DNA of 22,233 nucleotides from Bacilli bacterium (GTDB lineage Bacteria; Bacillota_I; Bacilli_A; RF39; UBA660): NCBI GenBank assembly GCA_022801735.1, contig JAAWSW010000013.1:1-22233 (forward strand), given 5' to 3'. Below, one piece after another: positions 1 to 7,835 of the stretch; the stretch's first letter is position 1, and every line of letters begins with the position of its first letter. A program made the position numbers and the translations under genes. The notes beneath the pieces were generated by a model that saw only the letters and a program-made list of their open reading frames with translations, was not told the origin of the DNA and made no database searches.

Positions 1-1
1 T

Positions 2-73
2 AATGATGAATTATTAAATAAGTATTTGTATCTTGATAATATTAAGATTACTACTTATAAGAATATTAAATAA
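2..73 (+). CDS. C-terminal end of an unidentified gene cut by the left edge
   Basis: An open frame enters from the left edge and ends in TAA at 71-73. It gives 23 residues ending in ITTYKNIK. The codons (AAT, GAT, TTA, ATT) look like the coding style of the neighbouring genes. The piece is too short to identify. In many Firmicutes hemW, the radical-SAM heme chaperone, lies directly upstream of hrcA, so hemW is a guess from gene order only. The stop lies about 75 bases before the hrcA promoter. Confidence 0.45.
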   Translation, partial: NDELLNKYLYLDNIKITTYKNIK

Positions 74-135
74 ATTTTTCGACAAATCCTTTATTTTGCT
101 TATGGTATATTTGAATTATGGAAAAATATGTTATT

Positions 136-162
136 TTAGCATTCTATTGTTGACAGTGCTAA
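136..162 (+). promoter_or_regulatory. CIRCE operator 1 (HrcA binding site, over the -35 box)
   Basis: TTAGCATTC, a 9-base spacer, then CAGTGCTAA. The CIRCE consensus is TTAGCACTC-N9-GAGTGCTAA, so this copy deviates at one base in each arm. It covers the TTGACA box at 150-155. CIRCE is the known binding site of the HrcA repressor, whose gene starts immediately downstream. Confidence 0.88.
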
Positions 163-178
163 CATATAATGCTATAAT
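150..178 (+). promoter_or_regulatory. vegetative (SigA-type) promoter of the heat-shock operon
   Basis: TTGACA at 150-155 and TATAAT at 173-178 are separated by exactly 17 bases, a perfect consensus promoter. Transcription should start near 184-186. The -35 box lies inside the upstream CIRCE operator and the predicted start point lies inside the downstream one, so HrcA could block both polymerase binding and initiation. Confidence 0.9.
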
Positions 179-181
179 GAA

Positions 182-208
182 GTAGCATTCCCAAAATATG
201 AGTGCTAA
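182..208 (+). promoter_or_regulatory. CIRCE operator 2 (HrcA binding site, over the transcription start)
   Basis: GTAGCATTC, a 9-base spacer, then GAGTGCTAA. The right arm is a perfect CIRCE arm and the left arm differs at two bases. It spans the predicted transcription start of the operon and ends 14 bases before the chosen hrcA start codon. It would therefore also form a hairpin at the very 5' end of the mRNA. Confidence 0.9.
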
Positions 209-222
209 ATGAGGTGATGCTT

Positions 223-1221
223 TTGTTAACTGAAAGACAGGAACAATTATTAAAGTTAATTGTTGAAGATTATATTAAGACTGTTAAGCCTGTTAGTTCT
301 AATGCTTTATGTGATATTATGAAGTGTTCGAGTGCAACTGTTAGAAATGAAATGGCTGCTTTAGAAGATTTTGGATTACTTCAAAAGACACATACTTCAT
401 CTGGAAGAGTACCTAGTGATAAAGGGTATCGTTATTATGTGGATAATATTATGGAGGCTAAGGAACTTACTGGAGAAGATGTTTTAAAATTACAAACTAT
501 TTTTAAGAATAATTCACTAGTACTTAGTGATGCAATTGTTCGTAGTATGGAAATTGTTTCAGAACTTACTAATTATACGGCAGTTGTTTTAGGAAGTGCT
601 TCTGCTAATAATCGTGTAGTAAGAATCGAGGCTATTCCAACTAGTCCAAATAATATGACAGCAATCGTAATTACTGATAAGGGTCATGTTGAAAATAGAA
701 ATGTGGTTTTAGAAGAGAATGTTTCACAATCAGAGGTTAAACAAGCCGTGGATATAATTAATAGGTTAATTGTTGGGACTCCACTTTCAGAAGTTTCTAA
801 AGCGTTAGAGTTTGAGGTTAAACCTATAATTGGAAAATATGTTAAGCAGCATGAAGCGTTATATAATGCATTTTATAATGCCTTTAGTGATTTTACTGGA
901 AGACCTGATATTAAGGTGTCTGGTCAGGCTAAATTATTAGGTGAACCAGAATTTAATGACGTTGCTAAAATTAGATCTATTTTAAATAAGTTTGAGGATA
1001 GTGATTTAATTAGACAGGTTCGCTGTAATGATGAAGGTATTAATGTTTATATTGGTAGTGAAAATATGCTTGATGAGGATGTTTCTATTATTAAAACTCA
1101 TTATGTAAATAATGGAGTTGAAGGAACGATTGCTTTAATTGGTCCAAAACGTATGGAATATGGACGTGCGGAAGCGTTACTGAATTACATCAAAGATAAT
1201 ATTGGGAGGAGAGTAGATTAG
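223..1221 (+). CDS. hrcA: heat-inducible transcription repressor HrcA
   Basis: HrcA represses class I heat-shock genes by binding CIRCE, and GroEL is its known titrating cofactor. The N-terminal winged helix carries the family signature SSATVRNEMAALEDFGLL followed by THTSSGRVPSDKGYRYYVD. The C-terminal part shows the usual end, GVEGTIALIGPKRMEYGRA. I chose TTG at 223 as the start because GAGGTG at 211-216 stands 6 bases before it and the protein then begins MLTERQEQLLKLIVEDY, as HrcA proteins do. A longer GTG-initiated frame from 202 would run through the CIRCE operator and precede the ribosome site. This gives 332 residues, normal for the family. It is the first gene of the operon and so is autoregulated by the two CIRCE sites. 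grpE follows after 4 bases. Confidence 0.95.
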   Translation: MLTERQEQLLKLIVEDYIKTVKPVSSNALCDIMKCSSATVRNEMAALEDFGLLQKTHTSSGRVPSDKGYRYYVDNIMEAKELTGEDVLKLQTIFKNNSLVLSDAIVRSMEIVSELTNYTAVVLGSASANNRVVRIEAIPTSPNNMTAIVITDKGHVENRNVVLEENVSQSEVKQAVDIINRLIVGTPLSEVSKALEFEVKPIIGKYVKQHEALYNAFYNAFSDFTGRPDIKVSGQAKLLGEPEFNDVAKIRSILNKFEDSDLIRQVRCNDEGINVYIGSENMLDEDVSIIKTHYVNNGVEGTIALIGPKRMEYGRAEALLNYIKDNIGRRVD

Positions 1222-1225
1222 AATT

Positions 1226-1768
1226 ATGGAAGAAAATAAAGAAGAAGTTTTAGAGGAAACTCCTTTAGAACAAGAAGATAAAAAATGTGAAAAAAAACAT
1301 AAAAAGAAAAAAGATTGTAAATGTGAAGAAAATGTTCAGAAAATAAAAGATTTAGAAGAGGCGCTTTTAAGAAAAGATGCTGATATGATAAATTATCGTA
1401 AACGTAAGGACGATGAAGTGGTTAGAATGCTTAAGTATTCTAATGAAGATATAGCAAAAGACTTACTTCCAATTGTTGATAATTTTGAAAGAGCAATTAG
1501 TTTAGATGATGATAATCTTGATGATGAATTATCTAAATTCTTAGAAGGGTTTAAAATGATCTATTGTCATTTAACTGATGTTTTAAATAAATTTGAGGTT
1601 AAAGCAATTGATGGTAACAAGAAACCTTTTAATCCTAATTTCCATCAGGCTGTGCTTACTGAAAAAGTAGAAGGTATGGAACCTGGTATGGTAATAGAGA
1701 TTTTACAAAAAGGATATTTACTTAAAGATAAAGTTATAAGAGTCGCTATGGTAAAGGTTAGCGAATAA
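1226..1768 (+). CDS. grpE: nucleotide exchange factor GrpE
   Basis: GrpE is the cytoplasmic co-chaperone that releases ADP from DnaK. The 180-residue protein has a highly charged N-terminus (about residues 1-40), a central coiled-coil region, the conserved segment LLPIVDNFERA, then KPFNPNFHQAV and the beta-domain end VIEILQKGYLLKDKVIRVA, all typical of GrpE. The tail before the coiled coil is unusually rich in Lys, Cys and His (CEKKHKKKKDCKCEE), which is not usual in the family and has no known role. A GGGAGGAG ribosome site lies in the end of hrcA, about 14 bases before ATG. It is co-transcribed with hrcA and dnaK. Confidence 0.96.
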   Translation: MEENKEEVLEETPLEQEDKKCEKKHKKKKDCKCEENVQKIKDLEEALLRKDADMINYRKRKDDEVVRMLKYSNEDIAKDLLPIVDNFERAISLDDDNLDDELSKFLEGFKMIYCHLTDVLNKFEVKAIDGNKKPFNPNFHQAVLTEKVEGMEPGMVIEILQKGYLLKDKVIRVAMVKVSE

Positions 1769-1787
1769 GGAAAGGATTTGATTATAT

Positions 1788-3608
1788 ATGAGTAAAATAA
1801 TTGGTATTGACTTAGGTACAACTAATAGTTGTGTATGTGTATATGAAGGTGGCGAGGCTAAGGTTATTGCAAATGCTGAAGGTAATAGAACAACTCCATC
1901 AGTAGTAGCATTTAAAAATGATGAAATTATCGTTGGTACTGCTGCTAAAAATCAAATGGTAACTAATCCAAATACAGTTGCTTCTGTTAAAAGATTAATG
2001 GGTACTAAGGATAAGGTAGATGTTAATGGTAAAAAATATACTCCAGAAGAAATTAGTGCTATGATTTTAGGGGATTTAAAGAAAACTGCTGAAAGTTATT
2101 TAGGTGAAACTGTTAGTAGAGCAGTTATTACTGTTCCTGCTTACTTTAATGATGCTGAAAGACAAGCGACTAAAAATGCTGGTAAAATTGCTGGTTTAGA
2201 AGTTGAAAGAATTATTAATGAACCAACTGCTGCTGCTTTAGCATATGGTCTTGATAAACAGGATAAAACTGAACAAATTTTAGTTTATGACTTAGGTGGA
2301 GGAACTTTTGACGTTTCTATCCTTGAAATTGGTGATGGTGTATTTGAAGTTAAATCTACTAGTGGTAATAACCGTTTAGGTGGAGATGACTTTGACCAAA
2401 AAATTATTGATTATTTAGCAGATGAATTTAAGAAGGAAAATGGTATTGATTTAACTAGTGATAAAATGGCTATGCAAAGACTTAAAGATGCTGCAGAAAA
2501 GGCTAAGAAAGATTTAAGTGGTGTTACTACTACTAATATTTCATTACCTTTCTTATCACAAGGTGAGAATGGACCACTTCATTTAGAGTTATCTTTAACT
2601 AGAGCTAAATTTGAAGAATTAACTGATGATTTATTAACTTCAACTTTAGAACCAATCAGAAAATCTTTAAAGGATGCAGGTCTTACTAAGAATGATATTG
2701 ATAAAGTATTATTAGTTGGTGGTTCTACTCGTATGCCAAAAGTTGCAGAACTTATTAAGAATGAACTTGGTATGGAACCTAGTAAAAATGTTAACCCTGA
2801 TGAAGTAGTTGCTATGGGTGCTGCTATTCAAGGTGGAGTATTAGTTGGTGATGTTAATGATATCGTATTATTAGACGTAACTCCACTTTCACTTGGTATT
2901 GAAACTTTAGGTGGTGTTTGTACTGTTCTTATTCCAAGAAATACAACTATTCCAACAAGTAAATCACAAGTGTTCTCAACTGCTGCTGATAACCAACCTG
3001 CTGTTGATATTCACATTTTACAAGGTGAAAGAAAAATGGCTGCAGATAATAAAACTTTAGGTAACTTCCAATTAACTAATATTCCTGCAGCTCCAAGAGG
3101 AGTACCTCAAATTGAAGTTACTTTTGATATCGATGCTAATGGTATTGTTAATGTAAAGGCTAAAGATAAAGGTACTGGTAAAGAACAATCTATAACTATT
3201 ACTTCTGGTGGTGCATTATCAGATGATGAAATCGATGAAATGATTAAAGATGCTGAGGCTAATAAAGAAGCAGATGAAAAACGTAAAGCTGAGGCTGATA
3301 CTAGAAATGAAGCAGAACAAACTATCTTTATGACTGAAAAATCTATTAAAGAGTTAGGTGATAAAGTAGATAGTAAGGATAAGAAAAAAGCAGAAAAAGA
3401 AATTGAAGAACTTAAAAAGGCTTTAGAAAAAGATGATATAGATGATATCAAAAAGAAAACAGAAACTTTAAATGAAACTGCTATGGCTTTAGGTGCTAAA
3501 GTTTATGAAGAAATGGCTAAACAAGCACAGGCAGAAGAACAAAATGGTGAAAAAACTGAAGATAAAAAAGATGACAATGTAAAAGATGCTGAATATGAAG
3601 AAAAATAA
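1788..3608 (+). CDS. dnaK: chaperone protein DnaK (Hsp70)
   Basis: DnaK is the ATP-dependent Hsp70 that binds exposed hydrophobic peptides and works with DnaJ and GrpE. At 606 residues it is the short Gram-positive type. The ATPase domain shows IGIDLGTTNSCV at residues 5-16, VYDLGGGTFDVS with Asp168, and LLVGGSTRMP. The interdomain linker region is LLDVTPLSLGIETLGG, followed by the substrate-binding beta domain. A charged helical lid ends in DAEYEEK. GAAAGGA precedes the ATG. It is regulated through the CIRCE operators 1.6 kb upstream. It is followed by a hairpin and then pepF rather than directly by dnaJ. Confidence 0.98.
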   Translation: MSKIIGIDLGTTNSCVCVYEGGEAKVIANAEGNRTTPSVVAFKNDEIIVGTAAKNQMVTNPNTVASVKRLMGTKDKVDVNGKKYTPEEISAMILGDLKKTAESYLGETVSRAVITVPAYFNDAERQATKNAGKIAGLEVERIINEPTAAALAYGLDKQDKTEQILVYDLGGGTFDVSILEIGDGVFEVKSTSGNNRLGGDDFDQKIIDYLADEFKKENGIDLTSDKMAMQRLKDAAEKAKKDLSGVTTTNISLPFLSQGENGPLHLELSLTRAKFEELTDDLLTSTLEPIRKSLKDAGLTKNDIDKVLLVGGSTRMPKVAELIKNELGMEPSKNVNPDEVVAMGAAIQGGVLVGDVNDIVLLDVTPLSLGIETLGGVCTVLIPRNTTIPTSKSQVFSTAADNQPAVDIHILQGERKMAADNKTLGNFQLTNIPAAPRGVPQIEVTFDIDANGIVNVKAKDKGTGKEQSITITSGGALSDDEIDEMIKDAEANKEADEKRKAEADTRNEAEQTIFMTEKSIKELGDKVDSKDKKKAEKEIEELKKALEKDDIDDIKKKTETLNETAMALGAKVYEEMAKQAQAEEQNGEKTEDKKDDNVKDAEYEEK

Positions 3609-3628
3609 GTTCTAGGTGACTAGAACTT
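3607..3628 (+). terminator. hairpin between dnaK and pepF (attenuator or mRNA-processing/stabilising element)
   Basis: AAGTTCTAG, loop GTGA, CTAGAACTT form a 9-base-pair perfect stem that begins within the dnaK stop codon. The tail is TTCTTTCT rather than a clean T-run, so termination would be partial at best. Such a hairpin could let dnaK be made in excess over pepF and dnaJ. The downstream genes have ribosome sites but no obvious promoter of their own, so read-through is expected. Confidence 0.5.
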
Positions 3629-3650
3629 TCTTTCTAGAAAGGAAATAATA

Positions 3651-5447
3651 ATGCAAGAAAAAACTAGAGAAGAAGTAAGTGAGGAGTATAAGTGGGATTT
3701 AAGTACAGTTTATAAAAGTGATGAAGAATTGCTTTTGGATTATAATGATATTAAATCAAGAATAGAGTTATTTAAGGATACTGAAAAGACATTTTTAGAA
3801 AGTTCTGATAGTTTATATAATACTTTGGTAGAGTATTATGATATAGAAATGCTTTTAGACAAAATGTGGACATTTACTAGTCATAGATATGATACTGATA
3901 TAACTAATAATGCTAATCAGTCAATTAATGAAAAGATAATTAATTTGTTTGAAAATTTTTCTATTAATAGTAGTTTTATGATTCCAACTTTACTTGATTT
4001 TGGTTTTGATAAAATTAAAATGTTTTATGATAGTAAACCTGAACTTGAAAAAGACTATGGTTTTGTACTTGAGGATATATTTAGAAATAAACCTCATACT
4101 TTATCTATTGAAGAGGAAAAACTTATTTCTTCTTTGAGTAAAGCATTTTCTGATACCAGCAAGATTTCTTCGATGCTTAATGATTCAGATATTGATTTTG
4201 GATTTATTAAAGATGAAAATGGGGAAACTGTTAAGTTAAATGATACTAATTATTCTAGGTTTTTATTAAGTAAAGATAGACGTGTTAGAAAAGATGCTTT
4301 TGAAACTCTTTATAGATCATATAAACAATTTAATAATACTTTTGCTTTAGCGCTTTCGGCGTATGTTAATAAAAATGAAGCAATTAGTAAAGTTAGAAAG
4401 TTTAATAGTTCGTTAGAGGCTTCTTTATTTGATGACAATGTAAGTATTCAGGTATATATTAATTTAATAGATACTGTTAGTAAGAATTTAGATGTTTTAT
4501 ATGCATATTATAATTTGAAGAAAGAAGTTTTAGGCTTAGATGAAATGCATATGTATGATACATATTTAGAAATTTCTGATAGTGATAGTAAAAAGTATAC
4601 TTTTGATGAGGCTAAAGATTTAGTTATGTCTTCTCTTAGTGTTCTTGGTAATGATTATATTAATAATTTATCTAGGGCTTTTTCTGAAAGGTGGATAGAT
4701 ATTTATCCTAATAAAGGTAAGAGGGGCGGAGCCTATTCAGGTGGTTCTTATTTGACTAATCCTTTTTTACTTTTAAATTTTGAGGGTAAATATCATGATG
4801 TTTCTACTTTGGCACATGAACTTGGTCATTCTATGCATACATATTATTCATGTAAGAATAACCCTTACCAATATAGTGAATATCAGATTTTTGTTGCTGA
4901 AGTGGCTTCACAAGTAAATGAATTATTATTTAATAATTATATGCTTTCTAAGGTAGAGACTAAGGAAGAAAAAATAAATATTTTAAATCAAATTTTGGAA
5001 TTATTTAAGGCGTCTATTTTTAGACAAACTATGTTTGCTGAATTTGAAAAAGAAATTGCTGATAAGAATCAAAATGGTGAAATTTTAACTGCGAATGTGT
5101 TAAATGATACTTATTATAATTTGGTTTGTAAGTATTTTGGTAATGATGTATTTGTTGATGATGAAATTAAATATGAATGGTCTAGAATACCTCATTTCTA
5201 TTATAATTTCTATGTTTATAAATATAGTACTGGTCTTGCAGCAGCATCTTATATTGCTAAAGGTATTTTAGAGGGAAAAGAAGGTGCAATAGATAATTAT
5301 TTAGAATTTTTAAAAACTGGTGGTAGTGATTATCCACTAGAAGAATTAAAAATTGCTGGTGTTGATTTAACTAATCCTGAGGTTATTCAAGGTGCGATGG
5401 ATATGTTTAAATCATATTTAGATGAGTTAAAAGAATTAATTAAGTAG
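3651..5447 (+). CDS. pepF: oligoendopeptidase F, M3B zinc metallopeptidase
   Basis: This cytoplasmic zinc peptidase of family M3B cuts short oligopeptides. At 598 residues it has the usual PepF length. The zinc site is HELGH at residues 389-393 with Glu417 in FVAEVASQVNE as the third ligand. The C-terminal signature SRIPHFYYNFYVYKYSTG, with its substrate-binding His/Tyr residues, is present. The N-terminal part opens with EEYKWDLSTVY, as in other PepF proteins. AGAAAGGA precedes ATG. Its place between dnaK and dnaJ is unusual. If it is transcribed from the heat-shock promoter, it may clear peptides produced during stress. That role is inferred from context. Confidence 0.95.
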   Translation: MQEKTREEVSEEYKWDLSTVYKSDEELLLDYNDIKSRIELFKDTEKTFLESSDSLYNTLVEYYDIEMLLDKMWTFTSHRYDTDITNNANQSINEKIINLFENFSINSSFMIPTLLDFGFDKIKMFYDSKPELEKDYGFVLEDIFRNKPHTLSIEEEKLISSLSKAFSDTSKISSMLNDSDIDFGFIKDENGETVKLNDTNYSRFLLSKDRRVRKDAFETLYRSYKQFNNTFALALSAYVNKNEAISKVRKFNSSLEASLFDDNVSIQVYINLIDTVSKNLDVLYAYYNLKKEVLGLDEMHMYDTYLEISDSDSKKYTFDEAKDLVMSSLSVLGNDYINNLSRAFSERWIDIYPNKGKRGGAYSGGSYLTNPFLLLNFEGKYHDVSTLAHELGHSMHTYYSCKNNPYQYSEYQIFVAEVASQVNELLFNNYMLSKVETKEEKINILNQILELFKASIFRQTMFAEFEKEIADKNQNGEILTANVLNDTYYNLVCKYFGNDVFVDDEIKYEWSRIPHFYYNFYVYKYSTGLAAASYIAKGILEGKEGAIDNYLEFLKTGGSDYPLEELKIAGVDLTNPEVIQGAMDMFKSYLDELKELIK

Positions 5448-5455
5448 GTGATTTG

Positions 5456-6571
5456 ATGGATAAAAGAGATTATTATGAGGTTTTAGGCGTTTCTAAGGAT
5501 GCAACTCAAGCGGAAATTAAAAGTGCGTTTAGAAAACTTGCTAAAAAATATCATCCAGATGTTTCTAAGGAAGAAAATGCAGAAGAGAAATTTAAAGAAG
5601 CCCAAGAAGCATATGCTGTATTATCTGATGAAAGTAAAAGAAAACAATATGATCAATTTGGACATAGTGCGTTTGATAATAATGGTGCTGGCGGGTATGA
5701 TTTTAGCGGCTTTGATTTTTCTGATATATTTAGAGAAGCATTTGGCGGTAGTTTTGGTGGCGGTTTTAGTGGTTTTGATTTTGGTGATTTTGGTGGGTCT
5801 AGTAGTAGACCTACTAAAGGACCAGATAAAATTGTTAGAATGGACTTAGAGTTTGATGAGGCTGTCTTTGGAACTAATAAAGAAATTACTTTAACTTTAA
5901 ATGATACTTGCGATGAGTGTGATGGCGAAGGTGGTTTTGATGTTAGTACTTGCGACAAGTGTCATGGTTCAGGTACTGTTACTGCTCAGCAACAAACTAT
6001 TTTTGGAGCCTTTATGACTAAAACTACTTGTGATAAATGTGGTGGTAGTGGTAAAAGTTATACAAGAGAGTGTACTAAATGTCATGGTAATGGTACTGTT
6101 AGGGCTAAAAAGGATATTGATGTTAAGGTTCCTGCTGGTGTAGATACTGGTGTTCAACTTAGAATTAAAGGAAAAGGTGAGGCTGGTAAAAATGGCGGAC
6201 CTAATGGAGATATTTATTTAGAGTTTTATGTTAAGAAACATCCTATATTTGAAAGGGCAGGGAATGATATTTATTTAGAACTTCCTATTACTATGGCTGA
6301 AGCGGCTTTAGGTTGTAAGAAAAAAGTACCAACTTTATATGGTAATATTACTTTAACTATTCCTGCTGGAAGTGAAAGTAATGATAAGCATCGTGTGAAA
6401 GGAAAAGGTGTGGAAAATATTAACTCTTACGGTAAGGGTGATATGTATATTATTTTAAAAGTAAAAACACCTCAAAAATTATCTAGAGATCAGAAGAAAT
6501 TGTTTGAACAATTATCTAAGAGTGGTTTAGATGATGATAAAGAATTTAAAAAAATAGAAAAATATTTATAG
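5456..6571 (+). CDS. dnaJ: chaperone protein DnaJ (Hsp40)
   Basis: DnaJ delivers substrates to DnaK and stimulates its ATPase. The J domain has HPD at residues 33-35. A Gly/Phe-rich region follows at about 77-115. The zinc-finger domain at about 152-213 carries four CxxCxGxG repeats (CDECDGEG, CDKCHGSG, CDKCGGSG, CTKCHGNG). The C-terminal substrate-binding domains follow. ATG 5456 was chosen over the adjacent TTG at 5453 because TAGGTG at 5445-5450 is then 5 bases away and the protein begins MDKRDYYEVLGV. This gives 371 residues. It lies 8 bases after pepF, so the two are translationally close. It ends the operon at a terminator. Confidence 0.97.
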   Translation: MDKRDYYEVLGVSKDATQAEIKSAFRKLAKKYHPDVSKEENAEEKFKEAQEAYAVLSDESKRKQYDQFGHSAFDNNGAGGYDFSGFDFSDIFREAFGGSFGGGFSGFDFGDFGGSSSRPTKGPDKIVRMDLEFDEAVFGTNKEITLTLNDTCDECDGEGGFDVSTCDKCHGSGTVTAQQQTIFGAFMTKTTCDKCGGSGKSYTRECTKCHGNGTVRAKKDIDVKVPAGVDTGVQLRIKGKGEAGKNGGPNGDIYLEFYVKKHPIFERAGNDIYLELPITMAEAALGCKKKVPTLYGNITLTIPAGSESNDKHRVKGKGVENINSYGKGDMYIILKVKTPQKLSRDQKKLFEQLSKSGLDDDKEFKKIEKYL

Positions 6572-6596
6572 AAGATTGATTAAATCTTCTTTTTTT
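6571..6596 (+). terminator. rho-independent terminator of the heat-shock operon
   Basis: GAAGATT, loop GATTA, AATCTTC, followed directly by seven T residues. The stem begins at the last base of the dnaJ stop codon. Confidence 0.85.
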
Positions 6597-6606
6597 CTTG
6601 ACAAAG

Positions 6607-6640
6607 TAGGGGGGCTAATGGAGCTTATACCCAAAATATA
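6607..6640 (+). repeat. left copy of a 19-bp inverted repeat with outer TAGGGGGG octamer
   Basis: The octamer TAGGGGGG (6607-6614), two bases CT, then AATGGAGCTTATACCCAAA (6617-6635) continuing as ATATA. The exact reverse complement of the 19-mer occurs at 10256-10274, and the octamer recurs in the same direct orientation at 10276-10283, just outside that copy. The geometry resembles terminal inverted repeats with an 8-bp target duplication. No transposase gene is present. Confidence 0.75.
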
Positions 6641-6705
6641 GAAAAATATCTAAATAGTTGAAAAATAGTTGAGATAAAAGTCTTATAAAATAAGAAAGAT
6701 AGTAA

Positions 6706-6864
6706 TATGTTCAAGAAATATCAACTATAAATAATGGAAAAATAGTTGTTTTTGCAAGTGCAAAAATGGTTGTTGGTGCACCTATATGCAGTAGAACTCC
6801 TTATATTATAAGACATTTATTGTTTCGTGGTGCATTCCTATATCCTGTTGTAATTAAAATTTAA
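6706..6864 (+). pseudogene. possible decayed coding remnant (very tentative)
   Basis: A frame of 52 codons is open between TAA at 6703-6705 and TAA at 6862-6864. Its middle reads KIVVFASAKMVVGAPICS and its end HLLFRGAFLYPVVIKI. The composition looks more coding-like than the rest of the gap, but there is no start codon with a ribosome site. An internal ATG at 6766 has none either. I do not recognise a family. It could be debris of a gene broken by the rearrangement suggested by the adjacent repeat, or chance. Confidence 0.2.
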
Positions 6865-6937
6865 CTATTTTACAAAATTATTTACAATAAATTAAGAACC
6901 TAAATCGATTCAATTTTGGAGGTTATAAATAGGGTTT

Positions 6938-6963
6938 AAAAAAATTACTATAAAATTAGTAAT
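6938..6963 (-). terminator. probable terminator of the coaE-coaD-hydrolase operon
   Basis: Read on the minus strand: ATTACTA, loop ATTTTA, TAGTAAT, then a run of seven T including the last stem base. It lies about 100 bases past the hydrolase stop codon. The stem is only 7 bp and AT-rich, so it is weak, but it is placed and oriented correctly. Confidence 0.5.
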
Positions 6964-7064
6964 GAGTCACCAAATAAAATTAATAATGGAAATAGTGAAA
7001 AAGATAATTTTTAAATAAATTTGCAACAAAAAAAGAGAAACAATAGCGAAAAACAATATTCCTT

Positions 7065-7835
7065 TCATCTTTTTTTACATATATAATTCTTTAAAATATA
7101 TTCTTTATTTTCTAATGCTACATCAACATTTTCAAACATATTTTTTGCTTCATTCAAATAATTTGATTTATCAATTTCTGGCCAAAAATGACTTAAAATT
7201 AATTTTTTAGCATTACTTTTTTTTGCGATTGTTGCGGCTTCTTCGGCACTTAAATGATTTATATTGCCATTTTTTTGATGTTTTAAAAAACTTGATTCAC
7301 ATATTAATATATTAGCATTCTGAAAAAATGATGATATATTTTCGGTATATCCTGTATCTGCTGAATAGGATATTTTTACGTTTTCTTTAATTATATTCAT
7401 AGCAAAAGTTTTTATATTGTGTTGTGTTTTGTAAAAAGAAATATTTATGTCATTAATATTTAATCTTGTTTTTTCAGAATATACATAAAAATTTATATAG
7501 TGTTCTGTACCATAATTTATCAAATAATGATAATCTTCTAAATCTTTACTATTTGGAATATAAACTTTAATTTTACTATTTAAAAGACCTAAATTATGGT
7601 AGACATAACTAGCATATGCAATGGCACTTAAATCAGCATAGTGATCTTTATGTAAATGACTTATTATAATAGTTAAATTTTCTAAATCATTTGGGAAGCT
7701 CATTAATCTAGTTATACCATTACCACAATCTAATAAAATTTTTTGTTTATTATCGGTATCATAAATTAAATATCCCACACAATTATTGTCTGCTTTTGGG
7801 TATGGTGAAACACTACCCAATATTTTTAAAATCAT
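7065..7835 (-). CDS. metallo-beta-lactamase-fold hydrolase, RNase Z/YhfI-like
   Basis: A 256-residue cytoplasmic metallo-hydrolase of the MBL fold. The dinuclear metal site is visible: HLHKDH at residues 60-65 after a beta-strand ending IIIS, the Asp of SADTGY, and late His residues in NHLSAEEAA and LSHFWPE. The overall pattern, with a beginning like KILGSVSPYPK and LLDCGNGI, matches the RNase Z-like/YhfI group. The substrate cannot be told from sequence: tRNA 3' processing, cyclic nucleotide and thioester cleavage are all known in this fold. Its ATG overlaps the coaD stop by 4 bases (ATGA), so it is translationally coupled as the last gene of the coaE-coaD operon. GGAGAA precedes the start. 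Confidence 0.85.
   Translation of the reverse strand: MILKILGSVSPYPKADNNCVGYLIYDTDNKQKILLDCGNGITRLMSFPNDLENLTIIISHLHKDHYADLSAIAYASYVYHNLGLLNSKIKVYIPNSKDLEDYHYLINYGTEHYINFYVYSEKTRLNINDINISFYKTQHNIKTFAMNIIKENVKISYSADTGYTENISSFFQNANILICESSFLKHQKNGNINHLSAEEAATIAKKSNAKKLILSHFWPEIDKSNYLNEAKNMFENVDVALENKEYILKNYICKKR

Larger units (their letters stand above)
6597..7064. other. gene-poor gap between dnaJ and the metallo-hydrolase gene
   Basis: No intact gene was found in these ~470 bases. The gap holds a TTGACA box at 6598-6603 without a convincing -10 partner, the left copy of the inverted repeat, and three near-copies of AAATAGTTG (around 6652, 6663 and 6740). It also has a short open stretch that may be gene debris (6706-6864) and a minus-strand terminator (6938-6963). 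A GGAGG at 6918-6922 leads to no sensible reading frame. Confidence 0.6.

Noticed and set aside
202..222. Upstream GTG start for hrcA
   Set aside because: It lies inside the CIRCE operator and before the GAGGTG ribosome site. TTG 223 gives the family's normal N-terminus.
3107..3451. Antisense open frame of 114 codons in dnaK
   Set aside because: It is Ser/Leu/Ile-rich, the usual shadow of a charged helical region on the other strand, with no ribosome site.
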